Made by a program: the position numbers and the translations under genes. A model generated the notes under the pieces. The model searched no databases, had not been told where the DNA came from, and worked only from the letters and a program-made list of their open reading frames with translations. Below are positions 40,801 to 49,526 of a stretch of DNA of 54,224 nucleotides, one piece after another (position 1 is the stretch's first letter; each line of letters opens with the position of its first letter). Source of the DNA: Deltaproteobacteria bacterium (GTDB lineage: Bacteria > Desulfobacterota > Desulfobacteria > Desulfobacterales > Desulfosarcinaceae); contig JAHLLR010000033.1 in the NCBI GenBank assembly GCA_020444075.1, forward strand, positions 1 to 54,224, written 5' to 3'.

Positions 40801-41148
40801 GATTCGAATTTTTTCCGCAACCAGGTAAAAAGCTACATGGAGGACGAGGGATACGCGGTGATCGAGGCAGAGGACGGAGCCATCGCCTGGGACCTGCTGC
40901 AGAAACATGCCGATGAGATCTCGCTGGTGGTGACCGATATCGAAATGCCGAACATGAACGGATTCGAACTGACCCGGCGGATCAAAGCAAGCAATGCCTA
41001 CTCCCATCTTCCTGTCATCGCACTGACCACGCTGGCCGGTGAAGAGGATATTGAAAAAGGACGTCAAGTGGGGATCAGCGACTATCAGATCAAGCTTGAC
41101 CGGGAGAAATTGGTCCGCAGCATCTACGGATTTCTAACCAGCATGTAA
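37888..41148 (+). CDS. cheA: Hybrid chemotaxis histidine kinase CheA with double CheW and REC domains
   Basis: 1086 residues. Hpt domain with phospho-His H50 (YRAAHSIKGGAG); a P2-like segment (about 185-290); dimerisation P3 near 345-410 (LLDQLMTLAGELVLSRNQLL); kinase ATP-binding region (HLVRNAVDHGIE, SDDGKGLDGQ, GRGVGMDVVKTN); a CheW-like P5 that contains a charged insert around residues 670-715; a second CheW-like domain (about 810-950); and a C-terminal receiver (FAEDSNFF, TDIEMPNMNG). Autophosphorylates and passes phosphate to CheB, receivers and its own REC. The extra CheW and REC are not in E. coli CheA. First gene of the operon. Confidence 0.96.
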   Translation: MTIQDDETLQMYLEESIEHLADIETDLLAIEEAGADIDEDIVNKVYRAAHSIKGGAGFMGLTTIKDLTHEMENILGKIRSREMVPTPEIVNVLLMASDTLKALMNDVFTSNDVDISQHIEALQAIAEGRPVPSAPATLQPDEPPASESAMDEKAGRISEDEPASKSEVVTLAAADNRIAIDADRAMVEGLMNEGKFVYLATIDLIADVIDKGKKPSATIEEMEQTGTLIACSTSPDRVRSMKLKKGQAADPFIVLFATILKPEDINVLFEIPDHQIHQVMPDMTVQCLGQKSAAAVTVDDTPEPASAVKSDPMAAAEPEPVATPAPVEIPAQVQPKTTAKKAETETSLRVHVSLLDQLMTLAGELVLSRNQLLQSMSSEDHRGSEIAGQRIDLITSELQEAIMLTRMQSIGNVFNKFPRVVRDLSQTLGKNVDLHLEGKDVELDKTIIEAIGDPLTHLVRNAVDHGIEMPDVRRGVGKNPVGKIFLKAYHEAGQVNIEISDDGKGLDGQVLAQKALEKGLISEDQAKVMSEKERTNLIFLPGFSTAEKVTDVSGRGVGMDVVKTNLDKLGGIIDIDSELGKGATIRIKLPLTLAIIPCQIVMTGQERYAIPQVNLEELLRIPADQVKDRIERVGDAEVVRLRGNLLPLIKLATVIDTEAIYVDPKTGKKGLDRRKSISDRRSKESPLFASAEQDTKGRSSGENGNQESDTRQPEDRRYHAASALNVVVVSTGAMKYGLVVDELHDSEEIVVKPLGRDLKKCKGYAGATIMGDGRVALILDVANLAQMAGLTSIEGSSRAAEVIQENLRSIREQKDRQSLLVFRSAENEQFATPLNMVERIEKIKATDIETVGGKRVIRYRGSSLPLFSVDEVAMVQPLADVEDLLVIVFIINGKEIGLLAIGPVDAIEFSLDVDGRTLKQAGIMGSAIINDHTTLMVDVYEIVQTLNPQWFENMEAATNDKGEAAKILFAEDSNFFRNQVKSYMEDEGYAVIEAEDGAIAWDLLQKHADEISLVVTDIEMPNMNGFELTRRIKASNAYSHLPVIALTTLAGEEDIEKGRQVGISDYQIKLDREKLVRSIYGFLTSM

Positions 41149-41239
41149 GCAATAGGGGCATAACCAATCCCGCCTGGCGGTTGCCGACGTAGACGCACCG
41201 ACAACCGCCGCGACCGTTGATTGGATAAGGAGATGTGTG

Positions 41240-41698
41240 ATGGAAAGACCGGAAGGAAAAAAAATGGCAAGTCGAACCGTTGAAATGGCCACTTTCTATG
41301 TAGGCAAAGCCCTTTGCGGCATGGACATTCTCAATGTACAGGAAATCAACAAACTGATGGACATGACAACCGTTCCCCAGGCACCGGAATATGTGATGGG
41401 GATCCTGAATCTGCGGGGACAGATCGTTACCATCATCGATCTGGGTAAGAAGCTCAATCTGGGCGAAACCGAGATGGGCGACATGAGCAGAAATATCATA
41501 GTCAACTCTAAAGACGAGTATATCGGCCTGCTCGTCAGTCGCATCAGCGATGTGGTGGAAGCGGATTGGGACAAGGTGGAACCACCTCCGTCCAACATCG
41601 GTGGTGTCCAGGGTAAATTTTTCAAGGGGGTATTCAAAACCAAAGAACGCCTTATCGGCATCCTGGATGTGGAAAAGGTGCTGGATAATGAAAAATAG
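41240..41698 (+). CDS. cheW: Chemotaxis adaptor CheW
   Basis: 152 residues from ATG at 41240, 7 bases after AAGGAG. Two SH3-like beta barrels. MATFYVGKALCGMDILNVQ, VMGILNLRGQIVTIIDLGKK and NIIVNSKDEYIGLLVSRISD are family features. Couples chemoreceptors to CheA. 91 bases after cheA. Confidence 0.95.
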   Translation: MERPEGKKMASRTVEMATFYVGKALCGMDILNVQEINKLMDMTTVPQAPEYVMGILNLRGQIVTIIDLGKKLNLGETEMGDMSRNIIVNSKDEYIGLLVSRISDVVEADWDKVEPPPSNIGGVQGKFFKGVFKTKERLIGILDVEKVLDNEK

Positions 41699-41764
41699 AC
41701 TGACTGTCGTCAATCCCCTGGGCATTTCCTCCTCCTGGGATATCCAGTCTTCAATGAGGACCGC

Positions 41765-42886
41765 ATGTCGATGATGAATCGCAAACCGCTGCGGGTCATG
41801 GTGGTGGATGACACCGTCCTGTACCGCAAAATAGTCAGCGATACGCTGGCCACACTTCCCGGCGTGGAAGTGGTAGGCAGCGCCCACAACGGGAAAGCCG
41901 CGATAGCCAAGCTGGCCACCTTGAAGCCCGATCTGCTCACCCTCGACATCGAAATGCCGGAGATGAACGGCATCGAAGTGCTGGATCACATTCGCCGGCA
42001 TGCCCCGCACATCGGGGCTATCATGCTCAGCACGCTGACCCACGAGGGCGGCGCAATGACCATGAAAGCCCTGGAATTGGGGGCATTCGATTTTATTCCG
42101 AAGCCCCAGACCGGCACCATGGCCGAAAACCGGGAAAAGATCGAATCCGCCATTGCCCCCATGATCCGTGCCTTCCAAAGGAGCGCTCGAATCCCCGGCA
42201 TATTGAAAACCGCTTCACGCCCGGGCAGAACCGCCATCACCCCGGCGTCCGGAAAATCGTCGGCATCGGCAGTGAACATACTGCGCACGCCCTTCAAGCA
42301 TTCCAAGTCGGAAATCATCGCCATCGGTATTTCCACAGGCGGCCCCAATGCATTGGCCAAGATGCTGCCCATGATTCCCGGGGACATAGGCGTACCCATT
42401 CTGATCGTTCAGCATATGCCGCCGATGTTCACTCAATCGCTGGCCAACAGCCTGGCGTCCAAATGCGCGATTGCAGTGAGAGAGGCCAAACAGGGAGACC
42501 CCCTGCTGCCCAACACCGCTTTCATCGCACCGGGTGGCAAACAGATGAAGATCGTCGCCGGGGCGGATGGGAAGAACCGCATCATCAAAATCACGGACGA
42601 TCCTCCGGAAAATAGCTGTAAACCCAGTGTAGACTATCTCTTTCGATCCGTGGCTCACCACTATGTGGGCCGATCCACCGGCGTGATCATGACCGGAATG
42701 GGATCGGACGGGACCCAGGGTCTAAAACTGTTGAAAAAAAACGGGGCTACGATCATCGCCCAAAACGAGGCAACCTGTGTGGTGTTCGGCATGCCGAAAG
42801 AGGCGGTGGAAACCGGGCTGGCGGATACGGTTCTGCCGCTGAATCAGATTGCCGACATGATCGTAAAAACCGTACGCGTGGGTTAA
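41765..42886 (+). CDS. cheB: Chemotaxis methylesterase/glutamine deamidase CheB
   Basis: 373 residues. N-terminal receiver with phospho-acceptor D61 (LLTLDIEMPEMNG) and a C-terminal methylesterase with the Ser-His-Asp triad in GISTGGPNAL, VQHMPPMFT and GMGSDGTQG. Removes methyl groups from receptor Glu residues when phosphorylated. The linker (about 125-180) is long and Ala/Thr-rich. Start ATG has GAGG upstream. Confidence 0.96.
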   Translation: MSMMNRKPLRVMVVDDTVLYRKIVSDTLATLPGVEVVGSAHNGKAAIAKLATLKPDLLTLDIEMPEMNGIEVLDHIRRHAPHIGAIMLSTLTHEGGAMTMKALELGAFDFIPKPQTGTMAENREKIESAIAPMIRAFQRSARIPGILKTASRPGRTAITPASGKSSASAVNILRTPFKHSKSEIIAIGISTGGPNALAKMLPMIPGDIGVPILIVQHMPPMFTQSLANSLASKCAIAVREAKQGDPLLPNTAFIAPGGKQMKIVAGADGKNRIIKITDDPPENSCKPSVDYLFRSVAHHYVGRSTGVIMTGMGSDGTQGLKLLKKNGATIIAQNEATCVVFGMPKEAVETGLADTVLPLNQIADMIVKTVRVG

Positions 42887-42940
42887 TCCGCACTATCTGA
42901 AGGCGGAGGGACGCCGCCGGCCATTGCGCCAGGAAAGAAC

Positions 42941-43780
42941 ATGGTAAAAATCAGACCCGAAGAAATTAAGGTTCTCTCCAATTACATTTATAATGTATCG
43001 GGCATCACCATTGATGCATCCAAAGCCTACCTGCTGGAGACCCGGTTTGGAAAACTTCTGGATGAGGAGGGCTGCAAATCATATAGTGAATTTTACCACA
43101 AGGCCAAATCAGATCCCCGAAGAATGCTGGAAAAAAAGATCATCGATGCCATCACCACCAACGAGACGCTATTTTTTCGGGACACCAGCCCGTTTGACCT
43201 CTTAAAACATAAAATCCTGCCGGATCTAATCGATGTCCGTTCCGGCAAAGGAACCCGCCCTGGAACCACCAATCTGAAAATCTGGAGCAGTGCCTGCTCC
43301 ACCGGCCAGGAATTATACAGTATCGCCATCGTCATCAAAGAACTCCTGGGCAATAACGGCAACCATAAAACGACCCTAATGGGCACCGATCTTTCCAATG
43401 CCGCCGTTGCCCAGGCCAGTGCCGGCACCTACAACAAATTTGAGATCGAACGGGGACTTCCCCGGGAGAAACTCCATCGTTATTTCACCCCGGCGGGCGG
43501 CAACTGGAAAATAAAGGATGAGATCCGAGCCATGGCTTCCTTCCGGCACATGAACCTGATGCAGCCGTTTGTGGGGATAGGCAAGTTCGACATTATTTTT
43601 TGCCGGAATGTGGCGATTTACTTCACCCTTCAGGATCGGAAAAAGCTGTTCGACAAAATTGCCGATGTACTGGAACCCGACGGGTATCTGCTTATCGGCT
43701 CCACCGAATCGCTGACCGGGATTTGTCCGCGATTTATCCCCAAGCGTCACTTGCGATCGGTTTATTATCAGTTGCAGTGA
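42941..43780 (+). CDS. cheR: Chemotaxis receptor methyltransferase CheR
   Basis: 279 residues. N-terminal helical domain (KIRPEEIKVLSNYIYNVSGI), SAM-binding domain with IWSSACSTGQELYSIAI, GTDLSNAAVAQA and DIIFCRNVAIYF. Methylates chemoreceptor Glu residues, opposing CheB. 54 bases after cheB. The C-terminus ends at the catalytic fold; no TPR is attached. Confidence 0.96.
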   Translation: MVKIRPEEIKVLSNYIYNVSGITIDASKAYLLETRFGKLLDEEGCKSYSEFYHKAKSDPRRMLEKKIIDAITTNETLFFRDTSPFDLLKHKILPDLIDVRSGKGTRPGTTNLKIWSSACSTGQELYSIAIVIKELLGNNGNHKTTLMGTDLSNAAVAQASAGTYNKFEIERGLPREKLHRYFTPAGGNWKIKDEIRAMASFRHMNLMQPFVGIGKFDIIFCRNVAIYFTLQDRKKLFDKIADVLEPDGYLLIGSTESLTGICPRFIPKRHLRSVYYQLQ

Positions 43781-43845
43781 TTGCAGGACGAATGATTTTG
43801 AAACTGACCCAATTGCCTGGACGGCTTAATCAGGGAGAATGATCA

Positions 43846-44415
43846 ATGACATTTCTTAAGATTCTTGTGGTCGATGACGATCCGGTCACCCGGACCCTGT
43901 TAACCAAACGGTTGATCAATGAGGGGTACACCATCGATACCGCCGAGGATGGCCGGGTTGCCATTGAAAAACTCGCCCGGCAGTTTTACGATGTGGTGCT
44001 CACCGACCTTATAATGCCGGGCGGGGTGGACGGCATCGGGGTGCTTGAAGAAGCCAAACGGATCAACATCAAGACCGAAGTCGTCCTGATCACGGCTCAT
44101 GGCTCGGTGGACAACGCCATTGAAGCCATGAAAAAGGGGGCCGTGGACTACCTGCAAAAACCCATCAATTTTGACGAACTGTTCCTGCGGCTGGATAAAA
44201 TCCGCAATCTGAAAATGCTGGTCAAAAATGCCAGCGATCTTCGCGAAGCCATGGATGTCACTGAAAAGACATCCGCAGAGACCATCCAGGATCTGGAAAT
44301 CCTGGTGACCGAGTTAAACGGACGACTGTCCGCGATCAGGGCCACACTGCTTCAGGAAGGCATGGCACCGGAATCCCGCATTCGCCAGGTACTTGATGGA
44401 CTCGATGAAGCATAG
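43846..44415 (+). CDS. Response regulator with C-terminal coiled coil
   Basis: 189 residues. Receiver domain (1-122) with acidic pair DDD, phospho-acceptor D54 (DVVLTDLIMPGG), the Thr/Ser in VVLITAHGS and the Lys in DYLQKPINFDE. The C-terminal 65 residues are predicted helical, with no DNA-binding or enzyme domain. Could be a CheY-like output or phosphate sink for CheA; the YLQKP form is more like NtrC receivers. Last gene of the che operon, 65 bases after cheR. Confidence 0.9.
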   Translation: MTFLKILVVDDDPVTRTLLTKRLINEGYTIDTAEDGRVAIEKLARQFYDVVLTDLIMPGGVDGIGVLEEAKRINIKTEVVLITAHGSVDNAIEAMKKGAVDYLQKPINFDELFLRLDKIRNLKMLVKNASDLREAMDVTEKTSAETIQDLEILVTELNGRLSAIRATLLQEGMAPESRIRQVLDGLDEA

Positions 44416-44782
44416 TCTGTCGATGCCGGTCCACAGCCCGGCGGCCGGTATCCCCTTGTTGCAGCCGTAATGGGCCTGCAGCCGATCTACCGGCTGTCAC
44501 CGACATCCGCATCCGGATAGTCCGTCATGCCCATAGCGAGTCCCGCCGGCCCTGCTCAAGAGGTCTCCTGCGACCGGCTTTGGCCGGCTGTCGAAACGCC
44601 TTTCCCCTCCTGGCGATAGCACCACCTACCATGGCAACATGGCATGCGTACCAAAAACGATCGCTGGCATGAATGCCCAGGTTAATCCTGGCGACAGGCC
44701 TTTTCCCATTAACAATCGGTCAAAAAAATGGTAGGGATCCCCAGCAGTCGACTGGCGGACTCCCCTCTTCCAAAGGTTATCC
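44416..44782. other. Intergenic region between che operon and MscS
   Basis: 367 bases with no supported gene. Several short GC-rich hairpins follow the che operon, for example CAGCCG-ATCTAC-CGGCTG (44479-44496), none with a U tract. No convincing promoter for the channel gene was found, and only the weak CCAAAGGTTATCC precedes its ATG. Confidence 0.4.
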
Positions 44783-45910
44783 ATGGAGACCATCACTATC
44801 TATATCGATCGGGTTATTTCCTTTTTCGGCACCGGGGCCTCCCTGTCGAAAAGTGGGGCCAACGCTCTTCTGACCCTGCTCGCCGCCTTCATCCTGTGGC
44901 TGCTCATCAAACGGTTCCTGACCACCCTTGGAAATAAAGTCGGCCGTTTCAAGCTCATTCACGTGCGCAAGGAACTGTTCGTCATCCTGCGAAAAACGGC
45001 AGGCCTCCTGCTGATATGGCTGGTGGGCGTGATGTGGATCCGGCTGTTTCATTTGACGGTGGTCGAAAAGATGTTCCACGCCGTCTTCATCATCGTTGCC
45101 GCTACCCCCGTCAAATCTTTTCTTCTCATTTTTTTGGAATACCTGGAACGCAACCTGGCCAAACGCACGGAAACCGCCATAGACAACATCGTTATCGATC
45201 TGCTCAACAAGTTTTCCGGCGCCATTGTCTACGCCACGGCAGCGATCATCGCCCTTGATGTACTGGGCGTCAACGTGATGCCCTTTATCGCCGGTGCCGG
45301 TGTTATGGGGGTCGCCGTGGGTTTTGCCGCCAAAGACACCCTGTCCAATCTCATCGCCGGAATCCTGCTCATCATCGACCGGCCCTTTGAAATCGGCGAT
45401 CGCATCGAAGTGTGGAGCGCGCCGGCCGGCAGCGCCTCGTGGGGGGATGTCATCGATATCGGGTTGAGGGCCACCCGCATCAAAACGACGGACAATATCG
45501 TGGTGATCATCCCCAACAACGAAATCATGACCCGGGATATCGTCAACTACACGATTATCTCTTCATCCATCCGGGTGCGCGTCAATATCGGCATCGCCTA
45601 TGATGCAGACATGGTCAAAGCCAAGACGCTGATCATTCAAGCGGCGCAGTCGGCCGACTGGATTTTGGCCGAACCGGCGCCCAAGGTGGTGGTGCGGGAT
45701 TTTGGAGAATCAGCGGTGAGCCTTCAGCTCAGAGTCTGGATCAAGGATGCCCGCAAACGCATGGATACGATCTCCTATATCACCGACACGGTGAAAACCC
45801 TGTTTGACGAAAACGGCATTGAGATCCCCTTCCCAAAGAGGGACATCACCATTGTTGATCGTCACGCCGGCAAACCCCTTCGCCAGAAAAAACATGACTC
45901 TGCCTCTTGA
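44783..45910 (+). CDS. MscS-family mechanosensitive channel
   Basis: 375 residues. Three to four TM helices in the first 160 residues, the pore-lining TM3 with VMPFIAGAGVMGVAVGFAAK, then the beta domain (ILLIIDRPFEIGDRIEVW, ITPNNEI-like IIPNNEIMTRDI) and C-terminal vestibule. Opens when membrane tension rises and releases solutes on hypo-osmotic shock. First of a group with HTH-EIIA, CLC and UspA genes on the same strand. Confidence 0.93.
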   Translation: METITIYIDRVISFFGTGASLSKSGANALLTLLAAFILWLLIKRFLTTLGNKVGRFKLIHVRKELFVILRKTAGLLLIWLVGVMWIRLFHLTVVEKMFHAVFIIVAATPVKSFLLIFLEYLERNLAKRTETAIDNIVIDLLNKFSGAIVYATAAIIALDVLGVNVMPFIAGAGVMGVAVGFAAKDTLSNLIAGILLIIDRPFEIGDRIEVWSAPAGSASWGDVIDIGLRATRIKTTDNIVVIIPNNEIMTRDIVNYTIISSSIRVRVNIGIAYDADMVKAKTLIIQAAQSADWILAEPAPKVVVRDFGESAVSLQLRVWIKDARKRMDTISYITDTVKTLFDENGIEIPFPKRDITIVDRHAGKPLRQKKHDSAS

Positions 45911-45980
45911 TTATTCTTCAGTAACAGCGTATTTTTTTTGTTTTTAAATTTTTCAGGAGCGGCCTGAACGGAATGCAGCC

Positions 45981-46670
45981 ATGAAACTTCCCATAATAAC
46001 CTTAGCCGGGGCGCTAAATCTTCCCGCGTCAACGATCGAACGCTGGATCCGTCAGGGAAGAATCCCGATCCAGCGCAGCGGTACCAGCGGCACCGAGGTG
46101 ATCTTTTCACACGCGGCATTGGAAAAATGGGCGGCAACGCACAATTTACCCTTTTCCCTGACTGGTGACCAGGCGGAGGATCTCCTACCCGAAACCCTCG
46201 AGTCACTAGTTTCAGCAATGCAGCGGGGAAAGGTTTGTCATCGGGTAGCCGGAGACGATGCAGCGGCTGTCTTGAGATCGGCAGTCGACCGCATCGACTT
46301 CCTCTCCGAAGAGATCCGCGAGGAACTTTTTGAAAAACTGATGGAACGCGAACAGTTGGCATCCACCGGTATTGGCAACGGCATCGCCATTCCCCACCCC
46401 CGGGATCCACTCTCCCGGCCTCCCGAGACGCCGGTCATCACCACCTGTTTTCTGGAAAAACCGATAAATTTCAACGCTATTGACGACCAGCCGGTGTCTG
46501 TCTTCTTTATACTGATCAGTCCCACGGTGAAACATCACCTGCACCTGCTGTCCAGACTCTCCTATTGCATTCGGGACAAGGCATTTGTGAGCTTTTTAAA
46601 CCAGCACCCCGACGCAGCGGCTCTCCATTCGCGTATTGCCGAGTTTGAAAAACAGCTGGACGACCTCTGA
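45981..46670 (+). CDS. HTH (MerR/excisionase-like) fused to PTS EIIA-fructose/Ntr domain
   Basis: 229 residues. An N-terminal helix-turn-helix (about 5-50: TLAGALNLPASTIERWIRQG, then SGTEVIFSHAALEKW) is fused to an EIIA domain (about 75-225) with the phospho-His H139 in GNGIAIPHPRDP. EIIA-Ntr proteins regulate K+ transport and stress in proteobacteria, and a DNA-binding N-terminus makes a direct gene regulator plausible (inference). No EI or HPr gene is in the window. It lies between two ion channel genes. Start ATG at 45981. Confidence 0.88.
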   Translation: MKLPIITLAGALNLPASTIERWIRQGRIPIQRSGTSGTEVIFSHAALEKWAATHNLPFSLTGDQAEDLLPETLESLVSAMQRGKVCHRVAGDDAAAVLRSAVDRIDFLSEEIREELFEKLMEREQLASTGIGNGIAIPHPRDPLSRPPETPVITTCFLEKPINFNAIDDQPVSVFFILISPTVKHHLHLLSRLSYCIRDKAFVSFLNQHPDAAALHSRIAEFEKQLDDL

Positions 46671-46797
46671 TTGTCATGAATTTGAATAGACCATCCCCCT
46701 GGACAAACAACACGTCCCGGACCGACTTAATTTTCTTTCCGGATCGGCGCCCGTGGCCACCGGTGAATCATTCTGAAAGCGGAACCAGCGGCACCTC

Positions 46798-48528
46798 ATG
46801 GCACGCCTTTTTAAAAAATTAAAATATCCAGGCAGTTGGTCCCTGTTCAGGTCCGACGACCGCCTGCTGCTCATACTCTTCGCCATCGCCGTCGGCATCT
46901 GCAGCGGTCTGGCAGCCCTGGTGCTAAACCGCAGCCTGGAAACCATGCTGGAGTGGCTGCATCACTATCGGACTTACTGGTGGGCCATTTTCCTACCTGC
47001 AGCCGGAGCGGCCCTCTCTTCCTTGTTTCTGGAAAAAATCGTTAACGAAGGGGCCGGCCATGGTGTTCCCGAAGTCATCTACGCCGTTTCCCGATATGGA
47101 GGCCTGCTGCGCCTGCGGTCCAGTTTTTCGCGATTGATCTCCAGTTGCCTGACCATCGGCAGCGGCGGATCCGCCGGACCAGAAGCCCCGGTGGTAATGA
47201 GCGGAGCGGCCATAGGGTCAAACATCGCCCAGGCCTTTTCACTCAACGACCGCCAGCGGGTTGCGCTGGTGGGATGTGGTGCGGCAGGTGCAATTGCCGC
47301 CATATTCAACGCACCCATTTCAGGCATGGTGTTCGCTATCGAGGTCATCCTCGGCGAGTGGAGCACCATGAACATCATCCCCATCGCCATTGCCGCAGTG
47401 GCTGGCACCGAGGTGAGCCGTCTGCTCAAGGGGAACCAGATCGCCTTTGCGCACAGGGATTTCAACATCCACTTCAACGATATTCTCGCCTGTGTGGGAC
47501 TGGCCATATGTTGTGCGCTGGCCTCGATCCTGTTGACCCGGGCGTTGCGGTCTATCCATCACGTGTCCAAGGGTGTTGCCCTGCCCAAGTGGATCCGGGC
47601 CGCCATCGGCGGCAGCATGGTCGGCGCTATCGGTTATTTTCTGCCGTATGCTCTCGGCGAAGGCTATCATGCCATCCGCACCGCCATCGATGGGGAGTTC
47701 TCGGGCGGACTGGTACTGGTGACGGTAATCGCCCTGGTCAAGATTCTGACAACTTCACTCACCCTTGGATCGGGCGGTTCAGGCGGTATTTTTGCCCCCT
47801 GTCTGGTCATCGGTGCATTCGTGGGACTTAGTTTTCATCGGTTCCTGGCAGCGGTTTGGTCCTCCGCACTCTGGGTCAACGAGGGCTGTTTTGCCCTGCT
47901 GGGCATGGCCGGCCTGATCAGCGGCATCCTGCAGGCACCGCTCACTGGCATTTTTCTGATCATTGAGATAACCGGGGGCTACGGCGTCATCCTCCCCTTG
48001 ATCGTCGTCTCAGCCATTTCCACCACGCTCTGTCACTATCTGGAGCCGGCTTCATTTTATTTGAAGGACCTGGTGGAACAGGGCCAATTACTCCGTCCGG
48101 GCACCGATGCCCGCGTGCTGACCGACCTGAGCATACAGGAGCTTTTGGAAACCGATTGCATCTGCGTTCACCCCAATATGCGTCTGGCGGACTTCATTGG
48201 CATTGTCAAATCCTCCCACCGTAACTATTTTCCCGTGGAAGATCAGGAAAACCGCCAATTTGTGGGGATGATTCACCTGGATGACATCCGGCCCTACCTC
48301 TTCGATCCAGCCATGCACCACGCCGTGCTGACCGGCCAGCTGATGAACACTCATGTAAAAACCGTATCCCTGCATGATGACCTGTCCGAAGTCCTGCAGA
48401 AAATGGATGAAGGACGCATTTTCAGCATGCCGGTGGTTTCGGACAACCGTTTTCTGGGCATGATATCCAAAGCGACCCTGCTGGACCAGTACCGAAAAGA
48501 ACTGATGGTGCAGACCGGCCGATTTTGA
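46798..48528 (+). CDS. CLC chloride channel/transporter with CBS pair
   Basis: 576 residues. About ten or more TM helices. CLC filter motifs: GSGGSAGPEAPVVMSGAAIG (GSGIP and GREGP equivalents), LGSGGSGGIFAPCLVIGAF, and GMAGLISGILQAPLTGIFL. Two CBS domains at about 445-570 (IQELLETDCICVHPNMRLAD, GQLMNTHVKTVSLHDDLSEV) may bind adenosine nucleotides. GPEAP carries Glu in the gate position, as in antiporters; anion selectivity is not certain. Start at 46798 is the first ATG of a good frame. Confidence 0.93.
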   Translation: MARLFKKLKYPGSWSLFRSDDRLLLILFAIAVGICSGLAALVLNRSLETMLEWLHHYRTYWWAIFLPAAGAALSSLFLEKIVNEGAGHGVPEVIYAVSRYGGLLRLRSSFSRLISSCLTIGSGGSAGPEAPVVMSGAAIGSNIAQAFSLNDRQRVALVGCGAAGAIAAIFNAPISGMVFAIEVILGEWSTMNIIPIAIAAVAGTEVSRLLKGNQIAFAHRDFNIHFNDILACVGLAICCALASILLTRALRSIHHVSKGVALPKWIRAAIGGSMVGAIGYFLPYALGEGYHAIRTAIDGEFSGGLVLVTVIALVKILTTSLTLGSGGSGGIFAPCLVIGAFVGLSFHRFLAAVWSSALWVNEGCFALLGMAGLISGILQAPLTGIFLIIEITGGYGVILPLIVVSAISTTLCHYLEPASFYLKDLVEQGQLLRPGTDARVLTDLSIQELLETDCICVHPNMRLADFIGIVKSSHRNYFPVEDQENRQFVGMIHLDDIRPYLFDPAMHHAVLTGQLMNTHVKTVSLHDDLSEVLQKMDEGRIFSMPVVSDNRFLGMISKATLLDQYRKELMVQTGRF

Positions 48529-48587
48529 GAGGAAAACACCTGCCGGCACCGGACAGGGACCGAGGAAAGAAAAAAGGAGAAACAGGC

Positions 48588-49415
48588 ATGGCACAAAAAT
48601 TATTGCATATATTCAGAAATACGCCGCTGGGCAGAGAAACCCTGCTCCAGTCCATCTATTTCTGCCAAAGGATGGGCGTCCTGCCAACCGTTTATATACC
48701 TGAATTTACAAAGTTTTTAATGTATTTTGAAAATGAGGTGGTCCAGGTGGATCTGGATCCATCGTACCTCAACGACCCAGACACCGCCGTCACGCACGCG
48801 GAGCAGCTGCTGCAGAAGGCAAAGATCAAACCCGAGCTGTTCACGCCGAAAAATTTCACTGCATCCACCCTGCCCGACATTCCCACCAGTTTCGAGTTCA
48901 TGTGCTGTCCGCGAAGCATCAGCGATCTTTCCTCAAAAATCGGCCTGGGCTATATCGGCCCGCGGGTTCGCCGCATCATCCAGGCGGCCCGGTTCCCAGT
49001 GCTCATTACCAGCCCGGTATACAAACCCTGGAAGAATATCGCCGTCTTTTTCGGTGGATCCGCCAACGCGATCAATGCCCTGCGGCTGGGGATCAGGATC
49101 GCCAAAGTGACGGGCATGCACCTCGACATCTACACGCAGGTGGGAAAAAATACCCCCTCGGAATATCGGGCCATTGTCCAGGAAAAGGGCCTGGAAAAAC
49201 CGCTGGAAAGTATTCTGGGTCAGTGGACGTTTTTCGAAAAGGGCCGCTTCGAGGACAACCTGTACGAAGTTCCCCACGATGCACTTGTCGTTCTGGGTGC
49301 CTACGGCCACGGGATTATCAAAGATATCATGTTCGGCAGCATGATGGAAAAAATTCAATCCACCATCTCCAACAATCTGCTCATCGCCGGTCCTAAGTAC
49401 ACGATGATCGGATGA
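48588..49415 (+). CDS. Universal stress protein (UspA family)
   Basis: 275 residues from ATG at 48588 with AAAAGGAG 9 bases upstream. Two Usp-like halves: the N-terminal half has degenerate motifs (LHIFRNTPLGRETLLQSIYF), and the C-terminal half is a usual Usp with IAVFFGGSANAINALRLGIR and LVVLGAYGHGII, the G-2x-G-9x-G-S/T nucleotide loop (GAYGHGIIKDIMFGSMMEKI). 59 bases after clc. Likely ATP binding and a stress role. A strong terminator follows at 49452. Confidence 0.88.
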   Translation: MAQKLLHIFRNTPLGRETLLQSIYFCQRMGVLPTVYIPEFTKFLMYFENEVVQVDLDPSYLNDPDTAVTHAEQLLQKAKIKPELFTPKNFTASTLPDIPTSFEFMCCPRSISDLSSKIGLGYIGPRVRRIIQAARFPVLITSPVYKPWKNIAVFFGGSANAINALRLGIRIAKVTGMHLDIYTQVGKNTPSEYRAIVQEKGLEKPLESILGQWTFFEKGRFEDNLYEVPHDALVVLGAYGHGIIKDIMFGSMMEKIQSTISNNLLIAGPKYTMIG

Positions 49416-49451
49416 AGGGCAGCCCATCCGGTCTCCGTGCTCTAAAAAACA

Positions 49452-49494
49452 AAAAAGCCTCCCGACAGCTAACATGGCTGTCGGGAGGCTTTTT
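49452..49494. terminator. Bidirectional intrinsic terminator after the UspA gene
   Basis: Perfect 18-bp inverted repeat AAAAAGCCTCCCGACAGC / GCTGTCGGGAGGCTTTTT with loop TAACATG. It ends in T5 on the plus strand and has A5 on the opposite side, so it can stop both the usp and the convergent CsgG-like transcripts. Confidence 0.95.
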
Positions 49495-49526
49495 ACATTC
49501 CGATGGTTAACCGACCGCGTCTTGCA

